Shown here piece by piece: positions 18,860-27,679 of a stretch of 64,000 bases of DNA. Positions within the stretch are counted from its first letter, which is position 1, and every line of letters starts with the position of its first letter. The notes below the pieces were generated by a model. That model did no database searches, was not told the origin of the DNA, and was given only the letters and a program-made list of their open reading frames with translations. Source of the stretch: an uncultured Bacteroidales bacterium (GTDB taxonomy: Bacteria > Bacteroidota > Bacteroidia > Bacteroidales > UBA932); the NCBI GenBank assembly GCA_944323805.1, contig CALUTW010000006.1:55516-119515 (forward strand), written 5' to 3'. Position numbers and translations under genes: made by a program.

Positions 18860-18890
18860 CAAAGGTATAGCGGGGACAGCCTCCCGACAA
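18860..18890 (-). promoter_or_regulatory. Promoter of the hmu operon
   Basis: On the minus strand, TTG (18890-18888) is followed after 20 bases by TACCTTTG (18867-18860), a perfect TAnnTTTG -7 element. The expected transcript start is near 18853, giving a leader of about 75 bases. I found no obvious Fur-type palindrome. Confidence 0.7.
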
Positions 18891-18980
18891 TCGCAATAAG
18901 TTGGTAAAAATCCTGTCCTGCATGAAAGAATTGGTATTGGAGCGGGGATGCAGGAAAGGAACCTGAGGCAGGCCGGGCAT

Positions 18981-19012
18981 AAAAAAGGCGGCTGAAAATG
19001 ATTTCAACCGCC
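18981..19012 (-). terminator. Rho-independent terminator of fba
   Basis: On the minus strand GGCGGTTGAAAT pairs with ATTTTCAGCCGCC (one G-T pair) and is followed by six T. It lies 26 bases after the fba stop and isolates fba from the hmu promoter. Confidence 0.88.
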
Positions 19013-19037
19013 ATTCCTCATGAATCATGCAATCGGA

Positions 19038-20039
19038 TTACTCAGCTTTTCCGTCTGACCCGAGAACATTGATTATCTTATGCATGTAGAGCTTCTTCAT
19101 CTCGTCACGTGCAGGACCCAGATATTTACGAGGGTCGAATTCTGCCGGCTTCTCTGCGAATACCTTGCGGATTGCGGCAGTCATTGCGAGACGTGAGTCA
19201 GAGTCGATATTGATCTTGCAGACAGCTGACTTGGCAGCCTTGCGGAGCTCCTCTTCAGGAATACCGATAGCTGCATCCAGCTTACCGCCATACTTGTTGA
19301 TGATGTCGACATATTCCTGTGGCACTGAAGACGAGCCATGAAGAACGATAGGGAATCCCGGAAGCTCCTTCATGACACCGTCAAGCACGTCGAATGCAAG
19401 TGGCGGAGGTACGAGACGGCCTGTCTTAGGGTCGAGAGTACACTGCTCCGGCTTGAACTTGTATGCACCGTGTGAAGTTCCGATAGAGATTGCGAGAGAG
19501 TCGCAGCCTGTCTTCGAAGTGAAGTCCACAACCTCCTCAGGCCTTGTATATGTATGATGCTCGGCCTGCACTTCATCCTCAACACCCGCAAGGACACCGA
19601 GCTCGCCCTCAACTGTCACATCGAACTGATGTGCATACTCGACAACTTTCCTGGTAAGGGCGACATTCTCATCGTATGGAAGATGCGAGCCGTCAATCAT
19701 CACTGACGAGAATCCCATGTCCACACAGCTCTTGCAGAGCTCGAAAGAATCGCCGTGGTCAAGGTGGAGGACAATCTGAGGATTTGCCCAGCCGAGTTCC
19801 TTGGCATATTCGACTGCACCTTCTGCCATATAGCGGAGGAGTGTCTGGTTGGCATAGTTGCGGGCTCCCTTCGATACCTGGAGAATGACCGGAGACTTTG
19901 TCTCTGCCGCAGCCTGTACGATTGCCTGGAGCTGCTCCATATTGTTGAAGTTGAATGCCGGGATGGCATAGCCGCCGTTGATGGCCTTCCTGAACATCTC
20001 TCTGGTGTTCACAAGACCGAGTGTTTTATAAGATACCAT
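19038..20039 (-). CDS. fba: Class II fructose-bisphosphate aldolase
   Basis: This cytoplasmic glycolytic enzyme (333 residues) cleaves fructose 1,6-bisphosphate to glyceraldehyde 3-phosphate and dihydroxyacetone phosphate. Class II motifs are clear: the N-terminal YAIPAFNFNNMEQLQAIV, the Zn-ligand region IVLHLDHGDSFELCKSC (about 88-104), the loop VMIDGSHLPYDENV, the Zn ligands in EGELGVLAGVEDE and AISIGTSHGAYK, and FPIVLHGSSSVP. It is monocistronic: its own promoter lies in the palindromic region upstream and a terminator follows. Confidence 0.97.
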   Translation of the reverse strand: MVSYKTLGLVNTREMFRKAINGGYAIPAFNFNNMEQLQAIVQAAAETKSPVILQVSKGARNYANQTLLRYMAEGAVEYAKELGWANPQIVLHLDHGDSFELCKSCVDMGFSSVMIDGSHLPYDENVALTRKVVEYAHQFDVTVEGELGVLAGVEDEVQAEHHTYTRPEEVVDFTSKTGCDSLAISIGTSHGAYKFKPEQCTLDPKTGRLVPPPLAFDVLDGVMKELPGFPIVLHGSSSVPQEYVDIINKYGGKLDAAIGIPEEELRKAAKSAVCKINIDSDSRLAMTAAIRKVFAEKPAEFDPRKYLGPARDEMKKLYMHKIINVLGSDGKAE

Positions 20040-20075
20040 AACTTATATATATTAAAAGTATTTCCAAAAGCGATG

Positions 20076-20092
20076 CAAAAATAGTATTTTTG
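20076..20092. promoter_or_regulatory. Palindromic pair of divergent -7 elements (fba / gmk)
   Basis: CAAAAATAGTATTTTTG is a perfect 17-base palindrome. Read on either strand it contains TATTTTTG, a TAnnTTTG -7 element. One copy (20083-20076) faces fba and the other (20085-20092) faces gmk. Confidence 0.55.
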
Positions 20093-20114
20093 CGCGAAAT
20101 TAAAAACAGAAGCG

Positions 20115-20687
20115 ATGAACAGGAAAGTAATAATATTCTCAGCCCCGTCCGGTGCAGGAAAAAGCACCATCGTAAATCACATCCTCGGGCTTCATCCGGA
20201 ACTCGAATTCTCGATTTCAGCCACATCGAGGGCTCCGAGAGGCAACGAACAGGACGGAAAGGAATATTATTTCTTCTCGGCGGACGAATTCAGGCAGATG
20301 ATTGCGGACGGAAAGTTCATAGAGCACGAGGAAGTCTATCCCGGCTCCTTCTACGGTACGCTCAAATCGGAGATAGAAAGGATATGGGACAAGGGACATG
20401 TCATTGTCTTCGACATCGATGTCAAGGGAGGTGTCAACATCAAAAGGATATTCGGGGACAAGGCCTTCTCGATATTCATCCAGGCCCCTTCCGTGGATGT
20501 CCTGCGGGCAAGGCTTGAAGGGCGTGGCACCGATTCTCCCGAGGCAATCGAGAAAAGGGTGGCGAAAGCATCCGAAGAGACGGAATATGCCAGAGGAAAA
20601 TTCGATTATGTCCTTGTCAATGACAACCTTGACAAGGCATTCAAGGAAGCGGAAGCCGTGGTGGACAGATTTCTCTCCGGAAAATAA
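20115..20687 (+). CDS. gmk: Guanylate kinase
   Basis: This protein (190 residues) phosphorylates GMP to GDP with ATP. The P-loop is at the N-terminus (FSAPSGAGKSTIV, about residues 8-20). The GMP-binding region SATSRAPRGNEQDGKEYYF (about 37-55) and the family stretch HEEVYPGSFYGT (about 72-83) follow. It is the first gene of a gmk-nadD pair with eight bases between them. Confidence 0.97.
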   Translation: MNRKVIIFSAPSGAGKSTIVNHILGLHPELEFSISATSRAPRGNEQDGKEYYFFSADEFRQMIADGKFIEHEEVYPGSFYGTLKSEIERIWDKGHVIVFDIDVKGGVNIKRIFGDKAFSIFIQAPSVDVLRARLEGRGTDSPEAIEKRVAKASEETEYARGKFDYVLVNDNLDKAFKEAEAVVDRFLSGK

Positions 20688-20695
20688 CCTGTACA

Positions 20696-21292
20696 ATGAA
20701 GATTGCGGCCTATACCGGGACATTCAACCCGCTGCACATCGGGCACCTTGCGATAATGGAATACCTTACCGGGCATCTTGATTTCAGCATGGTATACCTG
20801 ATAGTATCGCCCCAGAGCCCGTTCAAGAAGCACATGAAGGCAGAGACCGGGATGGAGAGATTCAAGGCTGCAGAAGAAGCCGTCTCAAGACATCCGGGAC
20901 TGAAAGTCATGGTGGATGACATCGAGCTGCATCTTCCCTCCCCGCAATACACGATCCGGACGCTCGACATGCTCAAGGCACGCGAACCTGACAACTCTTT
21001 CACACTGATATGCGGTGCCGACAACCTGTGCGAGATAGACAGGTGGAAAGACTACAGGAGAATACTGACAGAATACGGGGTGGCAGTATATCCCAGGAAA
21101 GGATATGACATGCACGCAGCCAGAGAAAGACTCATGAAAGAGGGCATGGATACAGCCGTCGCAACGGGCCGTGCCACAGGACATGGATACAGGATACTGC
21201 TGATGGACAATGCCCCCGAAGTAGAGATCTCATCCTCGGAGATAAGGGCGGGAATGGCCGAAGGCCGGGATATGAGCCGCTTCCTGATGTAG
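20696..21292 (+). CDS. nadD: Nicotinate-nucleotide adenylyltransferase
   Basis: This NAD-synthesis enzyme (198 residues) converts nicotinate mononucleotide and ATP to deamido-NAD. The nucleotidyltransferase motif GTFNPLHIGHL is at residues 8-18, with IVSPQSPFKK near 38 and the C-terminal ISSSEIRAGMAEGRDMSRF carrying the ISSTxIR motif. It lies directly behind gmk, probably in one transcript. Confidence 0.96.
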   Translation: MKIAAYTGTFNPLHIGHLAIMEYLTGHLDFSMVYLIVSPQSPFKKHMKAETGMERFKAAEEAVSRHPGLKVMVDDIELHLPSPQYTIRTLDMLKAREPDNSFTLICGADNLCEIDRWKDYRRILTEYGVAVYPRKGYDMHAARERLMKEGMDTAVATGRATGHGYRILLMDNAPEVEISSSEIRAGMAEGRDMSRFLM

Positions 21293-21382
21293 CCAGGTCC
21301 GGACCTGAGACTGCAACCGCGACACAGGGCACACCCGAGATACATGACACACCGGTAAAACCATATACAGTAAAGGAAAGCA

Positions 21383-21889
21383 ATGGCACATATCGAGACT
21401 GAACGTAAATTTCTTGTGAAGGACAGCTCTTACCGGCTGGCAGCGACTGAAAGCATCAGGATGATCCAGGGCTATATCTGCCGGGAACCGGGGAGGACAG
21501 TGCGTGTCAGGATAGCAGGAGACAAGGCATGGCTTACCATCAAGGGGCCGGGCTCGGACAGCGGCATGAGCCGTTACGAGTGGGAAAAGGAGATTCCAGC
21601 CGATGAAGCGGCCGGACTCATGGGCCTGTGTCCTGCTGAACTTGCCCCGATCGACAAGACCAGATATATGGTGCCGTACGGGGGACATGTATTCGAGGTC
21701 GACGAATTCCACGGTAAGAACGAGGGTCTGATCATGGCGGAAGTGGAGCTGGCAAGCGAATCTGAGGATTTCTCCAGACCGGACTGGCTCGGCAGGGAAG
21801 TTACCGGAGACCGGAGATATTACAACTCCATGCTTATCGCATCCCCGTACTCTTCATGGACTGAAGAAGACCGGCGCCAGTCAGATTGA
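21383..21889 (+). CDS. CYTH-domain (triphosphate tunnel) protein
   Basis: This protein (168 residues) is of the CYTH/ThiTPase family. It starts with the family signature HIETERKFLV (the ExExK motif). Further alternating charged positions follow, such as TVRVRIAGDKAWLTIKGPG, YEWEKEIP and VFEVDEFHGKNEGLIMAEVE, which line the triphosphate tunnel. Family members are inorganic triphosphatases, thiamine triphosphatases or class IV adenylate cyclases; the sequence alone does not say which. The last nine bases overlap the convergent RluA gene. Confidence 0.85.
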   Translation: MAHIETERKFLVKDSSYRLAATESIRMIQGYICREPGRTVRVRIAGDKAWLTIKGPGSDSGMSRYEWEKEIPADEAAGLMGLCPAELAPIDKTRYMVPYGGHVFEVDEFHGKNEGLIMAEVELASESEDFSRPDWLGREVTGDRRYYNSMLIASPYSSWTEEDRRQSD

Positions 21890-22627
21890 AGACATCCCGT
21901 CGTGCAATGCAGACATGGCGATATGGGACCAGCTGTCAGGCAGCGGCGCCTCAATGGTCATCTCTGTCTTCCTCACAGGGTGCACAAAGTTTATTCTTCT
22001 GGCATGCAGACAGATACACCCGTCAGGATTGGACCTCTGGGCACCATATTTCAGGTCACCCTTGATGACGCATCCTGTTCCGGCGAGCTGACAGCGTATC
22101 TGATGATGACGTCCTGTCAGAAGCTCCACCTCCACGAGCCAATACCTGTCAGTGCTGCCTATTGTCCTGTATCTCAGCCTGGCAAGCTTCGCATCCTTTT
22201 TCAGCTCCGGCCTGCCTGTGTATATATATGACTTGTTCTGCTTCTCATTGCGGACAAGCCAGTCCGACAGTTCCGCTTCCGCCGGTTCAGGCCTGTCGCA
22301 TACGAGCGCCCAGTAGAACTTGTGTATCTCCCCGTTCCTGAACATCGCATTCATGCGTTCAAGGGCCTTGGATGTCTTTGCAAATACTGTCACACCGCTC
22401 ACAGGCCTGTCCAGCCGGTGCGGGATGCCGATGAATACAGCACCTTCCTTCCCGTCCCTTTTCGCTATATACGCCCTGTACAGGTCAGCAAGAGTCTCGT
22501 CTTCAGTCTTGTCCGCCTGCACAATCTCCCCCGGCCGCTTGTTCACGGCAAGGAGATGGTTATCCTCATAAAGAATCCTGCCTCGGGCATCGGCATATTC
22601 CTGCGCTGTCAGTTCCCTGTATATCAT
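21881..22627 (-). CDS. RluA-family pseudouridine synthase
   Basis: This RNA-modifying enzyme (248 residues) isomerises a uridine in rRNA or tRNA. The catalytic motif is IPHRLDRPVSGVTVFAKT with the active Asp in HRLD (about residue 74). The family box LLTGRHHQIRCQLAGTG and the later CLHARRINFVHPV are also present. The ATG at 22627 has a GGAAAG ribosome-binding site; the in-frame start at 22696 would add a hydrophobic piece not seen in this family. There is no S4 domain, so it is of the RluA/RluC-like short kind. Confidence 0.88.
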   Translation of the reverse strand: MIYRELTAQEYADARGRILYEDNHLLAVNKRPGEIVQADKTEDETLADLYRAYIAKRDGKEGAVFIGIPHRLDRPVSGVTVFAKTSKALERMNAMFRNGEIHKFYWALVCDRPEPAEAELSDWLVRNEKQNKSYIYTGRPELKKDAKLARLRYRTIGSTDRYWLVEVELLTGRHHQIRCQLAGTGCVIKGDLKYGAQRSNPDGCICLHARRINFVHPVRKTEMTIEAPLPDSWSHIAMSALHDGMSSI

Positions 22628-22695
22628 CTTTCCATAATGACCGGCCTGTACCGGTTCCGCGGCAAACATAATCAAAAAATAATAAAGCCACAACA

Positions 22696-22738
22696 TGACA
22701 TGTCAGTGGCATGACACCATTTTCTGACATTTTGACAC
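22696..22738 (+). promoter_or_regulatory. TGACA repeat cluster upstream of dnaK
   Basis: The cluster contains a perfect palindrome TGACATGTCA (22696-22705), TGGCATGACA (22707-22716) and CTGACATTTTGACAC (22724-22738). The last matches two repeats upstream of hsp20 (consensus CNGACATTYTGRCAY). It is probably an activator-binding site. Confidence 0.5.
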
Positions 22739-22759
22739 ATTTTAAGCGGCAATGGCGAT

Positions 22760-22775
22760 TGGCACAACATTAGAT
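22760..22775 (+). promoter_or_regulatory. Sigma-54-like promoter of dnaK
   Basis: TGGCAC followed after five bases by TAGAT resembles a -24/-12 promoter. The hsp20 gene has TGGCAC, five bases, TTGAT. Both continue with AT. The dnaK start lies 54 bases downstream. Confidence 0.45.
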
Positions 22776-22829
22776 ATATGCTCCGGCGTCAACTCAAAAC
22801 AACAACAGAAAAAAAGGAGATAAAATATT

Positions 22830-24713
22830 ATGGGAAAGATTATCGGTATAGACTTGGGAACCACGAACTCATGCGTGGCAGTGATGGAAGGCAACGAGCC
22901 TACCGTCATCATAAACAATGAGGGTCAGAGGACGACACCTTCAGTAGTGGCCTTTACTGACGGAGGGGAAAGGAAAATCGGAAACCCTGCAAAGAGGCAG
23001 GCCATAACCAACCCTCACAAGACAGTGTTCTCCATAAAGAGATTTATGGGAGAGACATACGACCAGGTCACAAAGGAGATTGAAAGGGTACCTTACAAGG
23101 TCGTTAAAGGAGACAACAACACTCCGAGAGTGGACATAGACGGACGTCTCTACACTCCGCAGGAAATTTCCGCGATGATTCTCCAGAAGATGAAGAAGAC
23201 TGCAGAAGACTATCTCAGGCAGGAAGTGACAGAGGCTGTCATTACGGTACCTGCATACTTCTCCGATTCTCAGAGGCAGGCCACGAAGGAAGCCGGAAAA
23301 ATCGCCGGACTGGATGTAAAGCGTATAATCAACGAACCTACGGCAGCCGCCCTTGCATACGGCCTTGACAAGAAGAACAAGGATATGAAGATCGCTGTGT
23401 ACGACCTGGGTGGCGGTACATTCGATATATCCATCATGGAGCTCGGAGACGGCGTATTCGAGGTCAAGTCGACCAATGGCGATACCCACCTCGGAGGAGA
23501 TGATTTCGACCAGGTCATCATAGACTGGCTTGCATCGGAATTCGCAGCAGAGAACGGCGGCATAGACCTGAAGAAAGACCCTATGGCACTCCAGAGACTG
23601 AAAGAGGCTGCCGAGAAAGCCAAGATCGAGCTTTCAAGCCAGACCTCCACGGAAATCAACCTGCCGTACATCATGCCTGTAGACGGTATTCCTAAGCATC
23701 TTGTAAAGACCCTGACAAGAGCCAAATTCGAGCAGCTTGCCGACGACCTCTTCCAGAGGACAATCGAGCCATGCCGCAAGGCTCTCCAGGATGCGAACTT
23801 GCAGCCTTCTGACATAGACGAGGTATTGCTTGTCGGCGGTTCTACACGTATCCCTGCCGTACAGGAGATTGTCAAGAAATTCTTCGGCAAGGAGCCTAAC
23901 AAGAGTGTCAACCCGGATGAAGTGGTCGCAATAGGCGCAGCAATCCAGGGCGGTGTGCTCGCCGGGGATGTCAAGGATGTCCTTCTTCTGGATGTAACTC
24001 CGCTTTCACTCGGTATCGAGACACTTGGCGGTGTGATGACAAAGCTCATCGAGTCCAACACGACCATCCCTACAAGGAAGTCAGAGGTATTCTCTACGGC
24101 AGCCGACAACCAGCCTTCCGTTGAAATACATGTCCTCCAGGGAGAAAGGCCTATGGCAAAGGACAACAAGGAGATCGGACGTTTCCATCTGGACGGAATA
24201 GCTCCTGCTCCGAGAGGAATTCCGCAGATTGAAGTGACATTCGACATAGATGCCAACGGTATCCTGAATGTATCCGCAAAAGACAAGGCTACAGGCAAGG
24301 AACAGAAGATCCGTATCGAGGCTTCATCCGGACTGAGTGAAGACGAGATCAAGAGGATGAGGGACGAGGCAAAAGCCAACGAGGCAGCCGACAAGGCAGA
24401 GAAAGAGCGCGTTGACAAGATCAACAATGCCGATGCCCTGTGCTTCCAGAGCGACAAGAACCTCAAGGAATACGGCGACAAGATTCCTTCCGACAAGAAA
24501 GGTGCGATAGAGACTGCCCTCGGAAGCCTGAAGGAAGCTGTCAAGTCTCAGAACATAAGCGATATCGAAAGATATACCGAAGCCCTGAACAATGCATGGC
24601 ATGCAGCATCGGAAGATATGGCAAAGGCAGCAGGTGCACAGCAGGGCGGTCCACAGGCAGGCCCGCAGGGGCCTCAGAACGGACCTGATGACCAGGGACC
24701 TGATGAGCAGTAA
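22830..24713 (+). CDS. dnaK: Molecular chaperone DnaK (Hsp70)
   Basis: This full-length Hsp70 (627 residues) has an N-terminal actin-like ATPase: [18 protein letters not shown] at residue 4, [18 protein letters not shown] near 188 and [17 protein letters not shown] near 330. The linker [19 protein letters not shown] follows, then the peptide-binding domain and a helical lid. The tail ends in a Gly/Pro/Gln-rich stretch and the acidic DDQGPDEQ. It is monocistronic, with no grpE or dnaJ beside it. The ribosome-binding site AAGGAGA lies just before the ATG. Confidence 0.98.
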   Translation: MGKIIGIDLGTTNSCVAVMEGNEPTVIINNEGQRTTPSVVAFTDGGERKIGNPAKRQAITNPHKTVFSIKRFMGETYDQVTKEIERVPYKVVKGDNNTPRVDIDGRLYTPQEISAMILQKMKKTAEDYLRQEVTEAVITVPAYFSDSQRQATKEAGKIAGLDVKRIINEPTAAALAYGLDKKNKDMKIAVYDLGGGTFDISIMELGDGVFEVKSTNGDTHLGGDDFDQVIIDWLASEFAAENGGIDLKKDPMALQRLKEAAEKAKIELSSQTSTEINLPYIMPVDGIPKHLVKTLTRAKFEQLADDLFQRTIEPCRKALQDANLQPSDIDEVLLVGGSTRIPAVQEIVKKFFGKEPNKSVNPDEVVAIGAAIQGGVLAGDVKDVLLLDVTPLSLGIETLGGVMTKLIESNTTIPTRKSEVFSTAADNQPSVEIHVLQGERPMAKDNKEIGRFHLDGIAPAPRGIPQIEVTFDIDANGILNVSAKDKATGKEQKIRIEASSGLSEDEIKRMRDEAKANEAADKAEKERVDKINNADALCFQSDKNLKEYGDKIPSDKKGAIETALGSLKEAVKSQNISDIERYTEALNNAWHAASEDMAKAAGAQQGGPQAGPQGPQNGPDDQGPDEQ

Positions 24714-24750
24714 ATGAATACAGGGGCAAAAGCCTGACATTGAATAAAGA

Positions 24751-24793
24751 GAAGAGGCTGTGTCAAAATGATAAATTTTGGCGCAGCCTCTTC
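24751..24793 (+). terminator. Long hairpin after dnaK, also resembling an IS end
   Basis: A 19-base stem (24751-24769 pairing with 24775-24793, two G-T pairs) with a five-base loop starts 37 bases after the dnaK stop. It could end dnaK transcription although there is no T-run. Its arms (GAGGCTGTGTCAAAAT and its complement) look like the terminal repeats of insertion sequences. Confidence 0.5.
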
Positions 24794-24919
24794 AGGTGTG
24801 TTAGAATTGATAAGATGCAAGGCATTTAGGGTAAGGGCAACTCCCGTAAATGACTTAGCCCGAATCCCGATAATAACGCAGCAGTTTGCATTTATGACAC
24901 ACTGCCTTCCTTTTGTCAA
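24775..24919 (-). mobile_element. Possible transposase C-terminal remnant
   Basis: On the minus strand an open frame reads CCVIIGIRAKSFTGVALTLN and then HLINSNTPEEAAPKFIILTQ, running into the hairpin. The composition and the position against an IS-like inverted repeat suggest a short leftover of an insertion sequence. No upstream transposase is present. The identification rests on impression only. Confidence 0.25.
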
Positions 24920-27675
24920 TACCTGTCAAAATCTCTGAAATATGCTTCAATGAGATAGTTTTCAATGTCTGAAGACTCATCGTATCTCCTGACAAAATGG
25001 TAATAGCCGAAAGCATCCGCAGCGACATAATTGTCCCTGTCTATCACAAGCTCTTCCGCTGTCCCTCCGGCAGGAGTGAAGAAATAGAAGTCTCCAGTCC
25101 CGCGACCGAACCAGTCGTCAAGGAAACCGATGACGGTATTATAGGATGCCTGGGGATCATTGACCGCCCCGGGGATTGTGAACGAACCCGCATATGACTC
25201 GGAGACATTCCCGTCAAGATAGACCTTTGTACCTGTCTTGACATCATAGATCGGTACCCTGTACATATTGCTCCAGAAATCCGCGTACACATCCCTGGAC
25301 CATTCACACAACGGGACATAGCTCCTGTATACCCGGCTTGTCACAGGGCCGGACACTTCTATGTCTACCTGGGAAACCACGCTGACATATAATATGATAT
25401 CCACCATATAGTAGCCATATACCTCGTGATTGTAGTCTTCATTGACGACAGTCCCCTTGAATATGTAGGAGCCGCAGGCGAAGAACTCGTCGCTGTCAAA
25501 CCTTTCCGGTTCCATGAACCTGACATAGTACCTTCCGGACTGCGCATCCCTGAGCGGGCCTGAGACAAGGCTGCAGAAACGGCTGTCGGCATTTTCCCAT
25601 ATCTCTTCCGGGGACATCCCGGCAGTCTGGTCAGGATAGTACCTGCGGACTTCCCATTCTGCCCCTACCGGACTATGGAAAGACAGATATGCCATGTCGG
25701 ATTGCTGTTCATAAGGAGCTATCTGCCAATTGTATATCTCGCCTTTGTAGCCCTGGTCCTGGAAAGTCTGGCTTATCTTCACATCGACCTCCAGATCCTG
25801 CATGACACCGTCATACTGCCTGTCTCCATTATGGAATACAAGGTCCAGCTGCTTCGTGCCTTTCCCATCGGTCTTCAGTCCATGCATGCTGCCGATTACG
25901 ATATATGACTCTCCCGCTTCCCATCCATATTCCTCGACATTGAAATCAATATACTCACTATAGTCGCTGCCATCGGCTGCGCTGATCTCTATACTGTCCC
26001 AGTAATCCCAGTAGAATTCATCATACGGGGACTGGTCGTAATATTCACTGATTTCATCGGGTTCACGGAATCCTCCCAACGGCAAGATGTTTCCGGAACT
26101 GTCTTCAAGATATATCTCGACATATTCATCGCTCCCGTCATCATTGAGGTCCACCTGGTTGATACCCGTCCTGGATACAAGGCTGTATCCCGGGCATTCC
26201 GCACCGTCAAAGACCAGTACTGCCGAATTGCGTCCCTGGGAGATATGCATACTGGCATTTTCAGGGATGATATTGTTCCAGAGGAAAATCTTCTGCGGAG
26301 CATTATCGTATGTATAGAAGATCTGCAGCCCGTCCGATGCGATTGAGGACATCCCGCCGGACGGGAGCTCTCTACCGACTTCCAGTGTCGTCCCTCCGAA
26401 TGTGACCTGGACCGGGTTGTCTGCCGTTGCTGTCGGGAATGCAATATACCCCCACTCCCCGGCATATTCAGGGCGGTCAAGTTCATAATCCGTAAACGGA
26501 TCCTGTCTGTATACCTCCACCGTACAGACAGCGGATGCCGACAGGGCAGGGCAGGAGACATTCACATATGCAGTCCCCGGCACATGGCCGGATATAAGTC
26601 CCCCGGCATCCACTGATGCAATGCTGCTGTCGGATGATACATATGACAGCACGGCATACTCCGATGCAGGGACTTCCAGACGTGCAGTCCCGCCTGCCGG
26701 AATGGAGATGTGCGAAACCGGAAGGTCCAATACAGCATCCGACACGTCAATCCTGTACGAGTCCTCGTAGATGCCTGTTTCCGTAGCTCTGAAGGAAATC
26801 ATATACTCATGATTCCTTGCAATCTGCCAGTCGAGCACAAGCCTGTAATCGACATCGGCAGTGACAAGGCCTGCCGAATTGACGACAGTGCCCTCGATTT
26901 CAATATACGGTACCCCCTCCGGCAGGTCCGGAGATGCCGGGATTCCATAGTCCGGAGGCACGGCATTGCTGCTCGACATGTCCTCCAGCATATAGAACTT
27001 CACTGTGTTCCCTGACATGAGCCGGGGCAGGTCCTGGCCGGTATCATAGTCCCCATGACCTGTGCGCACTGGAACGGAAGCTTCACTGAACGGAGCCATG
27101 TCCATGGGGACATCGGCAAAACGTACAGACGACAGTTCCACCTCCAGTCCGTCATCCGGGATAAAACAGAGCGATATCATGGCTGTCATCCTTTTCATCG
27201 GCACAGATATACGGCCCGAGGACCCCGGCAGCACTTCCGCGCTTCCGTACATCGGCAATGAGCCTGTGGCAGAAAGCGCCTGAATATCATCTATGGCATA
27301 TCTGTACGACTCCATATCTGCAATATCCTCCGGGGCTTCGACTCTTCCTGCATTGGCAATGATAAATAGTGAATATGTATCCGCCTCGAATATCCCGACG
27401 GACGCCTCACTCCCTCCCTGCACATAGCATGAGCTGAACAGCTTCCCTCTGGAATCGAAGAGTATGACATTCATGTCCATGATACCTGCATCATCCTTGA
27501 TATTGTCTGCCACGGCACCTCTAAGCACCGGCATTGCACCTCCCTGCACGGCAGCTGAAATGTCCAGTTGCCGCAGGCTGCTCTCCTGCCCCGGCACTTC
27601 CCGGAGCTCCCTGCAACATCCGGATGCCATCAGAAAAGACACGGACAGACAGGTTAACAGTACCTTACCTTTCAT
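24916..27675 (-). CDS. Large surface lipoprotein with FimB/Mfa2-like N-terminus and Ig-like domain
   Basis: This is an exported lipoprotein (919 residues; MKGKVLLTCLSVSFLMASGCC). Residues about 50-330 resemble the FimB/Mfa2/DUF4906 family of fimbrial anchor or tip proteins (DMNVILFDSRGKLF, YSLFIIANAGRVEAP, ISVPMKRMTAMISLCFIPDD). A bacterial Ig-like (BIG2) domain follows near 345-420 (SDSSIASVDAGGLISGHVPG). The remaining 500 residues are beta-rich and I do not recognise them. The ATG at 27675 is four bases after the stop of the upstream gene, so the two are co-transcribed. No fimbrillin gene is adjacent. Confidence 0.72.
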   Translation of the reverse strand: MKGKVLLTCLSVSFLMASGCCRELREVPGQESSLRQLDISAAVQGGAMPVLRGAVADNIKDDAGIMDMNVILFDSRGKLFSSCYVQGGSEASVGIFEADTYSLFIIANAGRVEAPEDIADMESYRYAIDDIQALSATGSLPMYGSAEVLPGSSGRISVPMKRMTAMISLCFIPDDGLEVELSSVRFADVPMDMAPFSEASVPVRTGHGDYDTGQDLPRLMSGNTVKFYMLEDMSSSNAVPPDYGIPASPDLPEGVPYIEIEGTVVNSAGLVTADVDYRLVLDWQIARNHEYMISFRATETGIYEDSYRIDVSDAVLDLPVSHISIPAGGTARLEVPASEYAVLSYVSSDSSIASVDAGGLISGHVPGTAYVNVSCPALSASAVCTVEVYRQDPFTDYELDRPEYAGEWGYIAFPTATADNPVQVTFGGTTLEVGRELPSGGMSSIASDGLQIFYTYDNAPQKIFLWNNIIPENASMHISQGRNSAVLVFDGAECPGYSLVSRTGINQVDLNDDGSDEYVEIYLEDSSGNILPLGGFREPDEISEYYDQSPYDEFYWDYWDSIEISAADGSDYSEYIDFNVEEYGWEAGESYIVIGSMHGLKTDGKGTKQLDLVFHNGDRQYDGVMQDLEVDVKISQTFQDQGYKGEIYNWQIAPYEQQSDMAYLSFHSPVGAEWEVRRYYPDQTAGMSPEEIWENADSRFCSLVSGPLRDAQSGRYYVRFMEPERFDSDEFFACGSYIFKGTVVNEDYNHEVYGYYMVDIILYVSVVSQVDIEVSGPVTSRVYRSYVPLCEWSRDVYADFWSNMYRVPIYDVKTGTKVYLDGNVSESYAGSFTIPGAVNDPQASYNTVIGFLDDWFGRGTGDFYFFTPAGGTAEELVIDRDNYVAADAFGYYHFVRRYDESSDIENYLIEAYFRDFDRY

Positions 27676-27679
27676 GACG

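Noticed and set aside
18780..19037. A possible cobalamin riboswitch before the heme operon, considered because of the CobN-like gene
   Set aside because: I find no GCCACTG-type core or B12-box pattern. The region holds the fba terminator and an ordinary promoter.
23270..24544. A 424-codon open frame on the minus strand across dnaK
   Set aside because: It is the mirror of the dnaK codons (Ser/Leu-rich translation, no domain, no ribosome-binding site). dnaK itself is unmistakable.
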